Source: Prochlorococcus sp. AG-409-P19 (GTDB taxonomy: Bacteria > Cyanobacteriota > Cyanobacteriia > PCC-6307 > Cyanobiaceae). From it: a stretch of 64,000 bases of DNA. This document shows positions 8,911 to 18,408 of the stretch, one piece after another. How positions within the stretch are numbered: the stretch's first letter is position 1; each line of letters starts with the position of its first letter. The notes below the pieces were generated by a model, which did not search any database, was not told where the DNA came from, and saw only the letters and a program-made list of their open reading frames with translations. The position numbers were made by a program, and so were the translations under genes. The stretch lies in assembly GCA_003215315.1 (NCBI GenBank), contig QCKO01000001.1, positions 84,292-148,291 on the forward strand, given 5' to 3'.

Positions 8911-9708
8911 TTAGATACTTTTCCAGGTAACAACTGATTCTAAAGATTTAGACCATCCATATGCATTTGGTTCTGGGGCTAATATAAACCTTCCACTTCT
9001 AATATATTGACTAAAGAACTTATTAGGACCTTCCTTACCTGGAATAACAATTGCCATGTCAGCAATATCTAATAAAGGTAAATCATTTGGAGAGTCACCT
9101 AGGGCTATAACCTTTACATTCTGTTGGTTTAAAAATTTTTTCAAAACTAATACAGCCTTTCCTTTATCACTTTTACAGCATACCAAGTGACTCATACGAT
9201 TACCCTTAAAGATTTTCACATTATAATTTGCGGACGCATTCAACAGAATCTCATTGAATTCTTCTGGAGGGTTTAAAAATGGTACACTCCATTCTCTTTC
9301 TAAAGCTTTCAATATTCCTTCATTGCTTAAACCGGTAAGTTTAGCAATTTCAGTATGAGAGCAATCATTCAAAGGCTTTAATGAATAACCAATATCATTA
9401 GATAAGTCAAGCAATATCTTCCTAAGTTGATGATAAGTTCTACCTAAAACAATCATCCATTCATTATAGCCTTTATCATCACTTCCATATATTGCACCAC
9501 CATTCTCTACAATAAATGGGTCAAACATATTGTATTTAATTCTAAATTCACGAACTTCTGATGCTGTTTTACTAGTACACGGAATTACAGGAACTCTTAT
9601 TCTCTTAAGCCATTGAATTGTGCTCAAAGCTGGGGTCATATCATAATTATCATCCAATAAAGTCCCATCTAAATCAGTTACAACCCAGTAATTAGCATAA
9701 TTAATCAT
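8911..9708 (-). CDS. gpgP: Glucosyl-3-phosphoglycerate phosphatase (HAD family)
   Basis: This 265-residue haloacid-dehalogenase-type phosphatase has motif I VVTDLDGTLLDD (nucleophile Asp12, acid/base Asp14) and motif IV ALGDSPNDLPLLD. It has the Cof/MPGP-type cap between them. Members related to mannosyl-3-phosphoglycerate phosphatase dephosphorylate glucosyl-3-phosphoglycerate to the compatible solute glucosylglycerate. The pairing with the synthase at 11533 supports this role. The start overlaps the stop of the GH13 gene by 4 bp (ATGA), indicating coupling. Confidence 0.88.
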   Translation of the reverse strand: MINYANYWVVTDLDGTLLDDNYDMTPALSTIQWLKRIRVPVIPCTSKTASEVREFRIKYNMFDPFIVENGGAIYGSDDKGYNEWMIVLGRTYHQLRKILLDLSNDIGYSLKPLNDCSHTEIAKLTGLSNEGILKALEREWSVPFLNPPEEFNEILLNASANYNVKIFKGNRMSHLVCCKSDKGKAVLVLKKFLNQQNVKVIALGDSPNDLPLLDIADMAIVIPGKEGPNKFFSQYIRSGRFILAPEPNAYGWSKSLESVVTWKSI

Positions 9709-11462
9709 ACTTTAAAAGATGGCTTAAGCCACATTACTTTGTAAGGTGTTAACTTGATATTATTAGAAACTATGGAAAGTTTACTTAAGCAGTCATCATA
9801 TTGACATGCGTTATTTTTAGTTACATCAACCAATAATTCTGAAATATTAAGACTTACTTCTTTATCGGTAACATTATAGATGGCATATATCTGCTCTCCA
9901 GGGTAACCACGTTCCAACAAAATAAAATCATTTTGTGATTCAGAAAAGCACCTCATTGGCGAATTAGGGTTAAACGCATTTAATGTCGATCTTATTTTCA
10001 TAGCATTATTAAGTAATTTAAGATTCTTAGATGCAGAGCTTTTATTATCATTCAATCTTTTTAGTAACTTATTTACTTCAAACTTTTCTCTATTTAAATC
10101 ACGTCTTTCACCACTTCTTTTAAACTTTTTAATATCATTAGGAGAGGCAAGAAGAGCTTGCAAATAAAATGCAGGGACACCTTTAATAGCAAGGACTAAG
10201 GCCTGACTCATAAAGAATCGTTCAATTTGATATCTAGTAGTATCATGTCCATCATCTGCCATGGCACTCCACCAGCTTATATTTAATTCATAAGGCTTAT
10301 CCTGACCATTAGACATTCTTCTATGACTAATTAGTCCTCCTTTTTTCTCTGCTTTAACAAGTAAATCATGCATTCTTTCATTATTCATAATTCCCTCTAG
10401 AGGTCTAAGTCCAACTCCATCATGAGAAGCAGTGAAATTTAATAATGTAGTTTGATTTGGCATTTCAGACCAGTTAGATAGCCATTCATTTATTAAATCC
10501 GCATTGCTTGCAAGTATTGCTTCTAGAAGTAATGGTGGAAGAGGAAAGTTATAGGCTATGTGAGCTTTATCTCCTCCTTTTAAGTAGGATAAGTTTTCTT
10601 TCTCGGGGACATTTGTTTCAGTAATTAAAACCCCCATTGGATTCAACTTTGACAATTCAAGTCTTAGCAACTGAACAATTTCATGAACTTGTTTTAGATG
10701 AAGGCAGCTTGTATTTGGCTCTTTCCATAAAAATGCAACAGCATCAAGTCTTATCCACTGAACTCCATTACGTATATATCTAACCAACAATTTTAAAAAC
10801 TCTATTAAAATGTTTGGATCACTCCAATCCAAGTCAATTTGATCAGGTCCAAAAGTTGTCCAAACCTTCTTATCTCCTTGCTTGGTTTTTAAAGTAGTAA
10901 ATAATGATGAGTTTCTTGGTCGAATTACATTTTCCCATCCATTTAACGTCTTCGGTGAAAGAATATATGAGTCACCTGGTTTTTGAGATAATATAAATTG
11001 CTTAACCCAATCATGTGAAGATGAAACGTGATTCAACACCAAATCGGCCATCAAAATATGATTGAGTGATAATTTTTTTAAATCCTTCCAATTACCAAAG
11101 GCATCTTCGATTTGTTCATGATTAGATACTGCAAATCCCCCGTCACTTGTGGAAGGAAGAAAGGGTAAAATATGTATTATTGAAGCTAGTATGCCAAATT
11201 TAGAATCAAGGATATCTGATAATGTTTTTAATGTTGTCTCACCTTCTTTATATATCGCATCAGGATATGTGATCAAAACAACACTAGAAGCATCCCATAT
11301 TTCCTTATCTATTCCAAGAGAAGAGTCTTGTTGAGCACTATTTTCATCTAAAATCTGCATTAATTGCGACCACACAAAAGAGAGTTCTTCGTCACAGTGG
11401 TCAACATAAATTTCCCCCAACAATTTTCGGAGCTTCACAGATTCAGTAACTAGCAATGCCAC
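9705..11462 (-). CDS. GH13 glucosylglycerate/sucrose phosphorylase-like enzyme
   Basis: This 585-residue alpha-amylase-superfamily enzyme of the sucrose-phosphorylase-like subgroup shows ADLVLNHVSSSHDW near 139-152, nucleophile Asp240 in WIRLDAVAF, acid/base Glu282 in LITETNVP, and a SHDGVG loop further on. Relatives cleave sucrose, glucosylglycerol or glucosylglycerate with phosphate. Given its place in an operon with the GGA phosphatase and glycerate kinase, glucosylglycerate phosphorylase (giving glucose-1-phosphate and glycerate) is the best inference. Sucrose phosphorylase remains possible. It is the first gene of a three-gene minus-strand operon. Confidence 0.85.
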   Translation of the reverse strand: MALLVTESVKLRKLLGEIYVDHCDEELSFVWSQLMQILDENSAQQDSSLGIDKEIWDASSVVLITYPDAIYKEGETTLKTLSDILDSKFGILASIIHILPFLPSTSDGGFAVSNHEQIEDAFGNWKDLKKLSLNHILMADLVLNHVSSSHDWVKQFILSQKPGDSYILSPKTLNGWENVIRPRNSSLFTTLKTKQGDKKVWTTFGPDQIDLDWSDPNILIEFLKLLVRYIRNGVQWIRLDAVAFLWKEPNTSCLHLKQVHEIVQLLRLELSKLNPMGVLITETNVPEKENLSYLKGGDKAHIAYNFPLPPLLLEAILASNADLINEWLSNWSEMPNQTTLLNFTASHDGVGLRPLEGIMNNERMHDLLVKAEKKGGLISHRRMSNGQDKPYELNISWWSAMADDGHDTTRYQIERFFMSQALVLAIKGVPAFYLQALLASPNDIKKFKRSGERRDLNREKFEVNKLLKRLNDNKSSASKNLKLLNNAMKIRSTLNAFNPNSPMRCFSESQNDFILLERGYPGEQIYAIYNVTDKEVSLNISELLVDVTKNNACQYDDCLSKLSIVSNNIKLTPYKVMWLKPSFKV

Positions 11463-11532
11463 TGTGTAGTTAGTTAAAATCCTTACTACAACATCGTAGC
11501 TTCCATCTTAATTCTGTGACTCTTTTTACAAA

Positions 11533-12729
11533 ATGGACTTTCAACAGAATTTAATTACAACCATTCATGAGTATGGACTTGATAATGATCTATTACCACA
11601 ACTCAATAGATCATTAGAAAACAAATCCACTTCTCTTCTAATACCCTGCCTATATGACGAGTTTAAAAGGCCAGCACTAAAAATAATCAGAGAAGTTTTA
11701 AGAGAATTAAAAAACTTAGATCAACTTGTAATTGCACTATCTGCAAAGTCTCTAGATCAGGCAAGAGACGCGAAAGACTTCTTTTCTACTATGCCATTTC
11801 CTGTTCATATTCAATGGACAAATAACCCAACAGTTCTGGAACTATTGAAAAATCAACAAGAAAATGGACTTGATCTATTAGGGTCACCAGGAAAGGGATG
11901 GGCTGTTTGGCAAGGTATTGGTATTGCGACAAAAAGTTCTGAAGTTGTTGGACTATTCGATGCAGACATTCGTACCTTCAATAAATCTTATCCAGCAAGG
12001 CTCCTACAACCTCTACTAGATAGTTCCAATGGGATTTCATATGTAAAAGCTTTTTATAGTCGATTATCATTAGAAACTAATGCTCTTCAAGGAAGAGCAA
12101 CAAGACTTTTTGTTGGTCCTCTTTTAGATAGCCTGGAGCAACTTGTCGGAATAAGTCCATTTTTAAGATACCTTCAATCATTTAGGTATCCACTTGCTGG
12201 TGAATTTGCATTCACAAGAGACTTAGCATTAAATCTACGAATTCCTTGCGATTGGGGGCTAGAAGTAGGATTACTTTCAGAAGTCTATAAAAATGTGAGG
12301 CTTTCAAAAATCGCACAAGTAGATCTAGGAATCTTTGATCATAAGCATAAAGAAATTGGAATCAAAGCAAATGAAGGACTTCAAAAAATGTGTTCAGAAA
12401 TTCTTGCGAGTGTCTTAAGAGGATTAATGGAACATCAGGCGAAAACACTAACTAATTCAGACATAGCAAATTTAGAGGTGTTATATAAAAGAGCCGGTGA
12501 GGATAAAATAAAACAATTCAGCCTAGACTCCTCAATTAATCAAATACCTTACAATAGACATAATGAAGAGTTGACAGTTCAAAAATTTACAAAATTGATT
12601 AGACCTGCTGTTAATTCTTTTCTAGAATCTCCTATAACTCAACAACTTCCCTGTTGGTCAAGAGTTTTAGCTTGCCAATCTACATTACAAGATGAGCTAA
12701 TACTAGCTGGTTCATATGGTATTAAATAA
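11533..12729 (+). CDS. gpgS: Glucosyl-3-phosphoglycerate synthase
   Basis: This 398-residue GT81-type glycosyltransferase joins glucose from a nucleotide sugar to 3-phosphoglycerate. The donor and metal-binding DAD is at 143-145 (GLFDADIRTF). A VKAFYSR acceptor-loop stretch follows, then LAGEFAF and WGLEVGLLSEV. Length and motifs fit GpgS. It is divergent from the GH13-gpgP-glycerate kinase operon, with a 70-bp shared spacer that probably carries promoters for making and breaking the same solute. Confidence 0.9.
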   Translation: MDFQQNLITTIHEYGLDNDLLPQLNRSLENKSTSLLIPCLYDEFKRPALKIIREVLRELKNLDQLVIALSAKSLDQARDAKDFFSTMPFPVHIQWTNNPTVLELLKNQQENGLDLLGSPGKGWAVWQGIGIATKSSEVVGLFDADIRTFNKSYPARLLQPLLDSSNGISYVKAFYSRLSLETNALQGRATRLFVGPLLDSLEQLVGISPFLRYLQSFRYPLAGEFAFTRDLALNLRIPCDWGLEVGLLSEVYKNVRLSKIAQVDLGIFDHKHKEIGIKANEGLQKMCSEILASVLRGLMEHQAKTLTNSDIANLEVLYKRAGEDKIKQFSLDSSINQIPYNRHNEELTVQKFTKLIRPAVNSFLESPITQQLPCWSRVLACQSTLQDELILAGSYGIK

Positions 12730-12732
12730 CAG

Positions 12733-13512
12733 TCAGAAGTAATATTGAACAGATTTAAAGATTAACATTGTACCGACAACTAAACATACAAGTTCATAAA
12801 TTCTTTTGACAAAAAATTTACCCTTAAGAATTGAGATATGTGTTCCACAATATCCTCCAAACAAAGACCCAAAGATTAATGGAGGGATCCATTCCCAAAG
12901 AACAGGAGATCTTAGGCCTAAAACAATTGCTCCTGAAGCATTCCAAAATATACCAACTATTATCAATGTATAACTAATAGCATTAGAGAATGAAAACTTA
13001 TATAGTTTGACTAACAATAAAGTAACCAATAATCCTGTACCAGAAGAAAGTGAACCATTTAAGAAACCAAAGAAAAACAAGCCTATCGAGGCAATTACAT
13101 AGTTAATTAATTTAATTTCAGATGATTGATCTATAGTACCTAATGTATAGTTAGAAAAAGAATATAAAGCAATTGACAATGTAAGTACTCCCAACAGAAG
13201 TGAGGCAATACCACTAGATATGCTTAAAGAAAAATGAGCTCCATACAAGACACCTGGAATACCTGATAAGAGAATCAGGAAAAGGAATTTAAACCTCAAA
13301 TTACTATTTTTCAAATGACGCGTTGTAGCTCCAAGTCCCAAAGCGACACTTGCTATTTTATGAGTGGCAAGAGCGGAAGGGAAAGGTAAGCCAAGAAATA
13401 TTAAGGCTGGAAGTTGGATTAAACCAGCTCCTCCGCCTGCTAAAGCAGAAATAAAATTTGATAAGAATGAAATTAAAAATAGTATTATGTTAAAGAATAT
13501 AATGCTAAGCAT
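12733..13512 (-). CDS. TauE/SafE-family permease
   Basis: This 259-residue polytopic membrane protein starts with a hydrophobic run, then SALAGGGAGLIQLPALI, the family-typical glycine-rich first repeat. A second repeat around FLNGSLSSGTGLLVTLLLVK fits the inverted-repeat fold. Members export sulfite, sulfoacetate or other organic anions; the substrate is unknown here. It converges on gpgS with only 3 bp between stop codons and no terminator hairpin visible. Confidence 0.88.
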   Translation of the reverse strand: MLSIIFFNIILFLISFLSNFISALAGGGAGLIQLPALIFLGLPFPSALATHKIASVALGLGATTRHLKNSNLRFKFLFLILLSGIPGVLYGAHFSLSISSGIASLLLGVLTLSIALYSFSNYTLGTIDQSSEIKLINYVIASIGLFFFGFLNGSLSSGTGLLVTLLLVKLYKFSFSNAISYTLIIVGIFWNASGAIVLGLRSPVLWEWIPPLIFGSLFGGYCGTHISILKGKFFVKRIYELVCLVVGTMLIFKSVQYYF

Positions 13513-13582
13513 TAAATAATAAGCCTAAAAAAATTAGAATTAGATTTATTTATAGTCAGGTAAGAATATATACAAGAAAAAT

Positions 13583-13783
13583 TCATGCAATCTCTAATCG
13601 GATAAGATCAATACTATTAGGATGATCATGAATATACCTATTAAATTCCATCGCCATTAATCTTGCCTCATAAGCGTCACAAGCATAAAAGCAACTTTCA
13701 AAACGGTGATTTTCACAATCTCTATAGTGAACAGTGTATGGCCTTAGGGATTTATTTTGAATCTCAAAAGAAGTTTGAGACAT
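13583..13783 (-). CDS. Conserved-looking 66-residue hypothetical protein
   Basis: This soluble 66-residue protein reads MSQTSFEIQNKSLRPYTVHY then RDCENHRFESCFYACDA, with three cysteines and an ARLMAMEFNRYIHDHP helix. The mix of aromatic, His and Cys residues looks like a real folded domain, not an AT-rich random frame. No family is named. Its start ATG is at 13783-13781. Confidence 0.7.
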   Translation of the reverse strand: MSQTSFEIQNKSLRPYTVHYRDCENHRFESCFYACDAYEARLMAMEFNRYIHDHPNSIDLIRLEIA

Positions 13784-13957
13784 TTTTTTTTAGTACGCTT
13801 AATTTAGTTATGACTATTTTTTCAAATTTAGACTACTCATATCTTGTTATCAATATATATCAATTAACAATATAAACTCGTATAAAGACCAACTTTATTA
13901 GCATAAGCATTAACTTTTGTTATATTAACCGGGATAAAGCATTACGAAAAATTGATC

Positions 13958-14155
13958 ATGGCAAATTTTTCAGAGCTTGACCTAGGTTCAACATTTTTAT
14001 CAATTGCTGTTGGAATAGGCTTTCTTGGTTTTGGATTAGTAATCATTAGGTTTATCTTGACTGGAATAAATTTTATTTTTGAAAATTTTAAAATCAAAAA
14101 TAAATCTAATCAGTTAACCAAGGCAAAAGAGAAAGAAAAGGGTTTTAATAATTAA
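13958..14155 (+). CDS. Small membrane protein with basic C-terminus
   Basis: This 65-residue protein starts at the ATG 13958 (MANFSELDLGSTFLS); an earlier in-frame TTG at 13952 is less likely. One or two hydrophobic segments span about residues 12-45. They are followed by a Lys-rich tail (NKSNQLTKAKEKEKG) that should stay in the cytoplasm. No family is recognised. Confidence 0.6.
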   Translation: MANFSELDLGSTFLSIAVGIGFLGFGLVIIRFILTGINFIFENFKIKNKSNQLTKAKEKEKGFNN

Positions 14156-14282
14156 AGCGATCATGTTTAACATTATTAAAATAATTCTAATCTGAACTCA
14201 TTACAATATTAAGAAGATTCTATGTGCATAGCATCAAGATCATTTGAAGGTTATAATTTTAAATAATTTACGTATATTATTT

Positions 14283-14684
14283 ATGGATAAACTAGAATTA
14301 ATCCCTATTGGTTCTGAGATAACCTTAGACATAAATAAAATAAAAGATAAGGTTTCTCCAAAAGTCCTTAAAAAGATATATTCAAACCCTAATTGTATTA
14401 TTCTTGATTACAAAATGACTGATGGAACAGGTCTTGGTTATGTAATCCGAACAAAAGAAGATATCAAATTGTGGGTATTTACATATGAATTAAGCAAGGA
14501 AACTATAAATAAATTCAATATCAATAGTGTATCTAAATTAGATCAAGATCACAAACAAATTCAGATTTTTACAAAGACTATTACAGAAAGAGTAGATATT
14601 AGCGGGAACAGATCTGTTATCTCTACAATTAATCCATTAAATATGATCAAATGGTTAATTTACACTACAAAAGATATTATCTGA
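14283..14684 (+). CDS. DUF2862 (PetP-like) protein with C-terminal extension
   Basis: This 133-residue protein starts at ATG 14283; the track-like TTG 13 codons earlier adds unrelated residues. Residues 1-70 align by eye with the gene at 23295: LDINKIKDKV then NPNCIILDYKMTDGTGLGYV then KLWVFTYEL. This is the small beta-rich fold of DUF2862, which includes PetP, a peripheral cytochrome b6f subunit. The extra 60 residues have no named domain and end in a weakly hydrophobic stretch. It is probably a diverged paralogue; b6f binding is not shown. Confidence 0.75.
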   Translation: MDKLELIPIGSEITLDINKIKDKVSPKVLKKIYSNPNCIILDYKMTDGTGLGYVIRTKEDIKLWVFTYELSKETINKFNINSVSKLDQDHKQIQIFTKTITERVDISGNRSVISTINPLNMIKWLIYTTKDII

Positions 14685-14686
14685 AT

Positions 14687-14977
14687 TTATGTTAAAGGCT
14701 TTTTCAATATAAGCAGAAAAAGTCCTTGTAAGCTTATCGTCTCAAAAAGCTCCCAACCATCTTCTCCTTTTTTATTTAAAAAGTTACTTATTTGCAAAGC
14801 AGGATGAATACCTTTGTCTTTGTCATTGTATTTATCTGGAAATTGCTGCATTATAAAGTCCGGGCTTAAAGAACCCTTTAGTTTCTCGCTTGCTTCTTTT
14901 GGGTTCCCAACATCATTATCCTGATTATCATCACTTTGGAAATTTAAATGTACTACCAAATATTCCCATTTCATCAA
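14687..14977 (-). CDS. Hypothetical protein resembling DUF4177
   Basis: This 96-residue soluble protein opens MMKWEYLVVHLNFQSDD and ends with FLNKKGEDGWELFETISLQ. The WEY-hydrophobic opening plus a late LN..G..GWEL matches the general plan of small DUF4177-type domains, here with an inserted acidic linker. Its function is unknown. It converges on the DUF2862 gene with a 2-bp gap. Confidence 0.65.
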   Translation of the reverse strand: MMKWEYLVVHLNFQSDDNQDNDVGNPKEASEKLKGSLSPDFIMQQFPDKYNDKDKGIHPALQISNFLNKKGEDGWELFETISLQGLFLLILKKPLT

Positions 14978-15122
14978 AAGATCGCTATAAAAGATTATTA
15001 TATCATTTAGCTATAAATATTTCTTCATATAATTAGGAAAAATAAAATGGTTAAAAGTATTACTAAGGAATCATAAATAAAATTATGAAAGAAGTATTAT
15101 ACAAAATCATATTCTATAAAAA

Positions 15123-15290
15123 ATGGATCCATTTGACCCAGCCATAAATTATGGTCCAAATGATGCCGGTGTCTCAGCATTTACAATCACCGCAGTAATC
15201 ATAAGTATATTGATTGTTTCATGGGCCTTCGGTGCCATTTATAGTTTAATTACAAATTTTCTAAGTAAGAAAGATGATAGTGGCAATTGA
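15123..15290 (+). CDS. Small single-helix membrane protein
   Basis: This 55-residue ORF starts MDPFDPAINYGPNDAG, then has one clear helix (about residues 18-44, VSAFTITAVIIS onward) and ends KKDDSGN. The non-random N-terminus and clean single helix resemble small thylakoid or cytochrome-complex subunits, though I recognise no named one. Confidence 0.6.
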   Translation: MDPFDPAINYGPNDAGVSAFTITAVIISILIVSWAFGAIYSLITNFLSKKDDSGN

Positions 15291-15430
15291 GATTTGGTCA
15301 CCCATACCACAAAATTTAATCAAATAAGCATATTGAACCTTTCCGGTTTGTATTGATTGTCTAAATTATTACAATTAGGAGTATCACGCTTTTTTACTTG
15401 TACAATTTTAAATGTTTGATATTGATTATT

Positions 15431-15550
15431 ATGTTTGCCTCGTTAATGGTTCACGAATGGGCAACTCCACTAAATTTATCTGCACCTGTATGGGGAATAA
15501 TTGCAATAGGTGCATACATGGGTTACTGGAGCCTTGCAAGAAAATGGTAG
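15431..15550 (+). CDS. Tiny membrane protein, 39 residues
   Basis: MFASLMVHEWATPLNLSAPV is followed by a glycine-containing helix and ends YWSLARKW. The tryptophans and the positive end are typical of a small inserted helix with a defined interface. A second ATG (residue 6) is an alternative start. No family is recognised. Confidence 0.55.
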   Translation: MFASLMVHEWATPLNLSAPVWGIIAIGAYMGYWSLARKW

Positions 15551-15691
15551 GTTATACCTATAAAAAATCCAAAACAAATTATATGTAAAATTAGATCAAA
15601 TTGAAACAACAACAAAAGTCAAGAGTAACTGAACCATAAAAACATACTAGTAGAGCTGATAAACTATAAATTCACCTTTGAATTATTTGAT

Positions 15692-15859
15692 GTGCATAAA
15701 CCAACTAAACCTATAATATTAATATTTTTCTTAATACTTATTCTTCCATATTCTACGAAAAGTCATATATATGATGATATAAACCATAAAGAGAGTAATC
15801 ACTTAGAGAAATGCCTCACAAAAGGTCAAGACCCAAAAGAACAAATGTGTAAAGGATAA
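15692..15859 (+). CDS. Small secreted or anchored protein, GTG start
   Basis: This 55-residue frame uses GTG at 15692 (MHKPTKPIILIFFLILILPY). It has a signal-like hydrophobic stretch and then a polar part with two cysteines (LEKCLTKG, EQMCKG). Upstream the frame stays open for about 15 codons without a good start. It is likely a small periplasmic protein; confidence is modest because of the non-ATG start. Confidence 0.45.
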   Translation: MHKPTKPIILIFFLILILPYSTKSHIYDDINHKESNHLEKCLTKGQDPKEQMCKG

Positions 15860-15914
15860 TAAAAGCACTAAAAAGTTATAAACAAATAAATATTATGAAT
15901 AGTAAGTATAGTAT

Positions 15915-16418
15915 TTACCACATTGACTCTTTTTGAGATTTGCTTGATGTAGATATAGGTGGCCTATAATTAATCAATTCATCTATAGTATTGAAACATT
16001 TTAGGGTATCTCCCTTAAAAGCATCCTTTAATAAATAGCTTGAATTACATATTTTATTATATATATCAAAAGCTCCTCGGCATTTATTCCATAAAGAGGA
16101 GTTTTTATAAGTATCAAACCAAAAATCAAAGATATTCTCTACGATATAGAGAGGAATATCAAATGAGATGCCTTTCAATGGAACAGTAAGATCATAACCA
16201 TCATTAATACAATTTATTCTAAGTATCTCCAAGTGTGAAATTATTATCGATTTAATATCCTTGGCTGCGTCAATGCCGATTAATTCATTTCTATAACATT
16301 CCAAATAATTATTTTTACTATCTAAAATAGTGGAGGTTGTGCTAGTGAAACCAACATCCCAAAACTCTATTTCAGCTTCAACACCAGCAACTAGATATAA
16401 TCTGACAATCTCATCCAA
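15915..16418 (-). CDS. Hypothetical protein, 167 residues
   Basis: This soluble protein begins MDEIVRLYLVAGVEAEIEFW and carries several cysteines (ECYRNE, RINCIND, WNKCRG, NKICNSS, LKCFNT). It has no signal peptide or membrane helix. The GYDLTVPLKGISFDIP segment suggests a mixed alpha/beta fold. No family is recognised. It stands alone on its strand, 175 bp from the divergent transporter at 16593. Confidence 0.7.
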   Translation of the reverse strand: MDEIVRLYLVAGVEAEIEFWDVGFTSTTSTILDSKNNYLECYRNELIGIDAAKDIKSIIISHLEILRINCINDGYDLTVPLKGISFDIPLYIVENIFDFWFDTYKNSSLWNKCRGAFDIYNKICNSSYLLKDAFKGDTLKCFNTIDELINYRPPISTSSKSQKESMW

Positions 16419-16592
16419 AACTTAAAAAATAACATAAAGTAATGATTCAAGTTACCATTTAGATTGGAATATGCAAGACATAATCATTAGATTAATAAGT
16501 GTAAGTTAAATCAAAGGAGATGTAATAATCTTTATATCTAAAGTTGTAAAATCACTAACATATTGTCAAACTAGATTAGATAAATTTAATTA

Positions 16593-17909
16593 ATGAGTTT
16601 CTCTCCTCCAAGCAATCTCAGCGGAATAAGCAAGAGCTTAGGTCCTGGAATACTATTAGCAGCAGCCTGTATAGGCGGATCACACTTAATGTCTTCAACA
16701 ACTGCAGGAGCAAGATTTGGCTTCTCACTTGTAGGACTAATTTTATTAACAAATTTATTAAAATACCCTTTTCTACTTGCAGGAACAAGGTTCACATCAG
16801 CTACAGGCTTATCCTTACTTGAAGGTTTCCAAAAAAGAAATAAATTCTATTTACCTATATATTTAATTACAGGTCTAATTACAGGAACATTAACGATAGC
16901 AGCTGTAAGCTTTATCTCAGGTTTGCTACTGACAAATATACCAATATTTTCAAACCTAGCTGCTATGGATCTAGCAATTGCTGTATTAGTAATATGTAGC
17001 TTAATTCTTTTAATTGGTGAATATAAAGCACTTGATAGAATCTCAAAAATTCTCGTAATTCTACTTACATTATTGACGGGGTTTGCTGTCATTTCACTAT
17101 TAATGAAAGGTCCAGTAGGTAACATATCTTCTAGTTGGTTAACACCAAATACTTCACCTTGGACATTATCCAATTTGTCCTTTCTAATTCCTCTTATGGG
17201 TTGGATGCCAGGACCTGTTGAACTATGTATATGGCCGTCATTATGGATGTTCTCTCGCTCAAAAGATTCTGATCATATAGCTTCTGTCTCCGAAGCTGAA
17301 TTTGACTTTAATTTAGGTTACATAATTACAGTTATCACTTCTATGTTTTTTGTGATTCTGGGAGCTTATACAATGTATGGATCTGGAGAAGGGATGTTTA
17401 CTGGATCTGGTGTAGGTTTCGCGCAAAATCTTATTAAGTTATACACAGAAGCAATTGGCAATTGGGCTAGATGGATAATTATACCGGCAGCTTTTGCAGC
17501 CATGTTCAGTACAACTCTTACATGTCTAGATGCATATCCACGAAGTATCTCATCAGCGCAAGGACTTCTTCAGAGGAAAGACAAAGGACATGGATCTCTC
17601 AAAAGAGAAAGAAGAAGAGACAAAACCTGGATTGTTTTTCATGTATTTACTGCTCTCACAGCATTATTAATAGCAAAAACAGGTGGTGTAACGGTTAAAG
17701 ATTTTGTGTTTGGTGCTATGACCGGAAGTTTCCTAACAGCTCCATTATTTGCATGGATGTCGATGGATACAATAAACAGTTCATTAGTTACAAAGAATTA
17801 TCGATATGGAAGAATATTGAAATACCTGTCTTGGCTAGGAATTGCGTTCCTCTCGATTTTTAGCATATTATTTATTTCAAATAGTTTTCTTGGAGTTGGT
17901 GTTAACTAA
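16593..17909 (+). CDS. Nramp-family-related transporter lacking the DPGN motif
   Basis: This 438-residue, roughly 11-helix protein has the layout of the Nramp (MntH) group: GPGILLAAACIGGSHL in helix 1 and PLMGWMPGPVEL in helix 6 near residue 201. The canonical helix-1 metal ligand motif DPGN is replaced by IGGSH (27-31), although Met in helix 6 is retained. The substrate may therefore differ from Mn/Fe. A basic loop around residue 330 (KRERRRDKTW) is cytoplasmic. The start is ATG at 16593. Confidence 0.82.
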   Translation: MSFSPPSNLSGISKSLGPGILLAAACIGGSHLMSSTTAGARFGFSLVGLILLTNLLKYPFLLAGTRFTSATGLSLLEGFQKRNKFYLPIYLITGLITGTLTIAAVSFISGLLLTNIPIFSNLAAMDLAIAVLVICSLILLIGEYKALDRISKILVILLTLLTGFAVISLLMKGPVGNISSSWLTPNTSPWTLSNLSFLIPLMGWMPGPVELCIWPSLWMFSRSKDSDHIASVSEAEFDFNLGYIITVITSMFFVILGAYTMYGSGEGMFTGSGVGFAQNLIKLYTEAIGNWARWIIIPAAFAAMFSTTLTCLDAYPRSISSAQGLLQRKDKGHGSLKRERRRDKTWIVFHVFTALTALLIAKTGGVTVKDFVFGAMTGSFLTAPLFAWMSMDTINSSLVTKNYRYGRILKYLSWLGIAFLSIFSILFISNSFLGVGVN

Positions 17910-17973
17910 TATTTTGATTATTCTAAATTTATAAAGGTTAAATATAATTTAATTGGTATAATAGTTTAAAAAG

Positions 17974-18369
17974 ATGAAAGGACAACAAATCTATTTTGTA
18001 GCATTAGCTTTATTAAATCAAGGAGGTGAACGTATCTTGCCACTCGGTGGCAGAAATTTGAGATCTTCAAAAAGAAATAGCTATGATCTTCCTGATGATA
18101 TTAATAAAATAATTTTAGAACTTTTAATGAGAATAATTCAAAAGAGTAAAAAGATTGCCATCAAGCTTGATGAAAATATTGAGAGTTTGATTGTTATTGA
18201 AATAGATTTTGTAACTATGCAAACAATAATACCAACATTAAAACAAGATTGGATAAGAAATGGAGATACATCGTTATTCTTAGATAAATTAAAGAAGGAA
18301 TGCTTAAATATGTGGTATGCAGATTTTAAAAAATACGAGGGTATATCTTATAAAAAAATAATTGATTGA
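17974..18369 (+). CDS. Hypothetical protein, 131 residues
   Basis: This soluble protein starts MKGQQIYFVALALLNQGGER. A mostly helical, Lys-rich body follows, with WIRNGDTSLFLDKLKKECLN and MWYADFKKYEG near the end. No family is recognised. It follows the Nramp-like gene by 64 bp on the same strand and might be co-transcribed. Confidence 0.65.
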   Translation: MKGQQIYFVALALLNQGGERILPLGGRNLRSSKRNSYDLPDDINKIILELLMRIIQKSKKIAIKLDENIESLIVIEIDFVTMQTIIPTLKQDWIRNGDTSLFLDKLKKECLNMWYADFKKYEGISYKKIID

Positions 18370-18408
18370 TATTAAAAGTATAAAAATATCAATACAATTA
18401 GATATAGA

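Noticed and set aside
18021..18030. Strong Shine-Dalgarno AGGAGGTGAA
   Set aside because: Lies inside the gene at 17974 with no start behind it; same word at 50697 is inside cyAbrB, both due to a GGT-GAA-CGT codon run.
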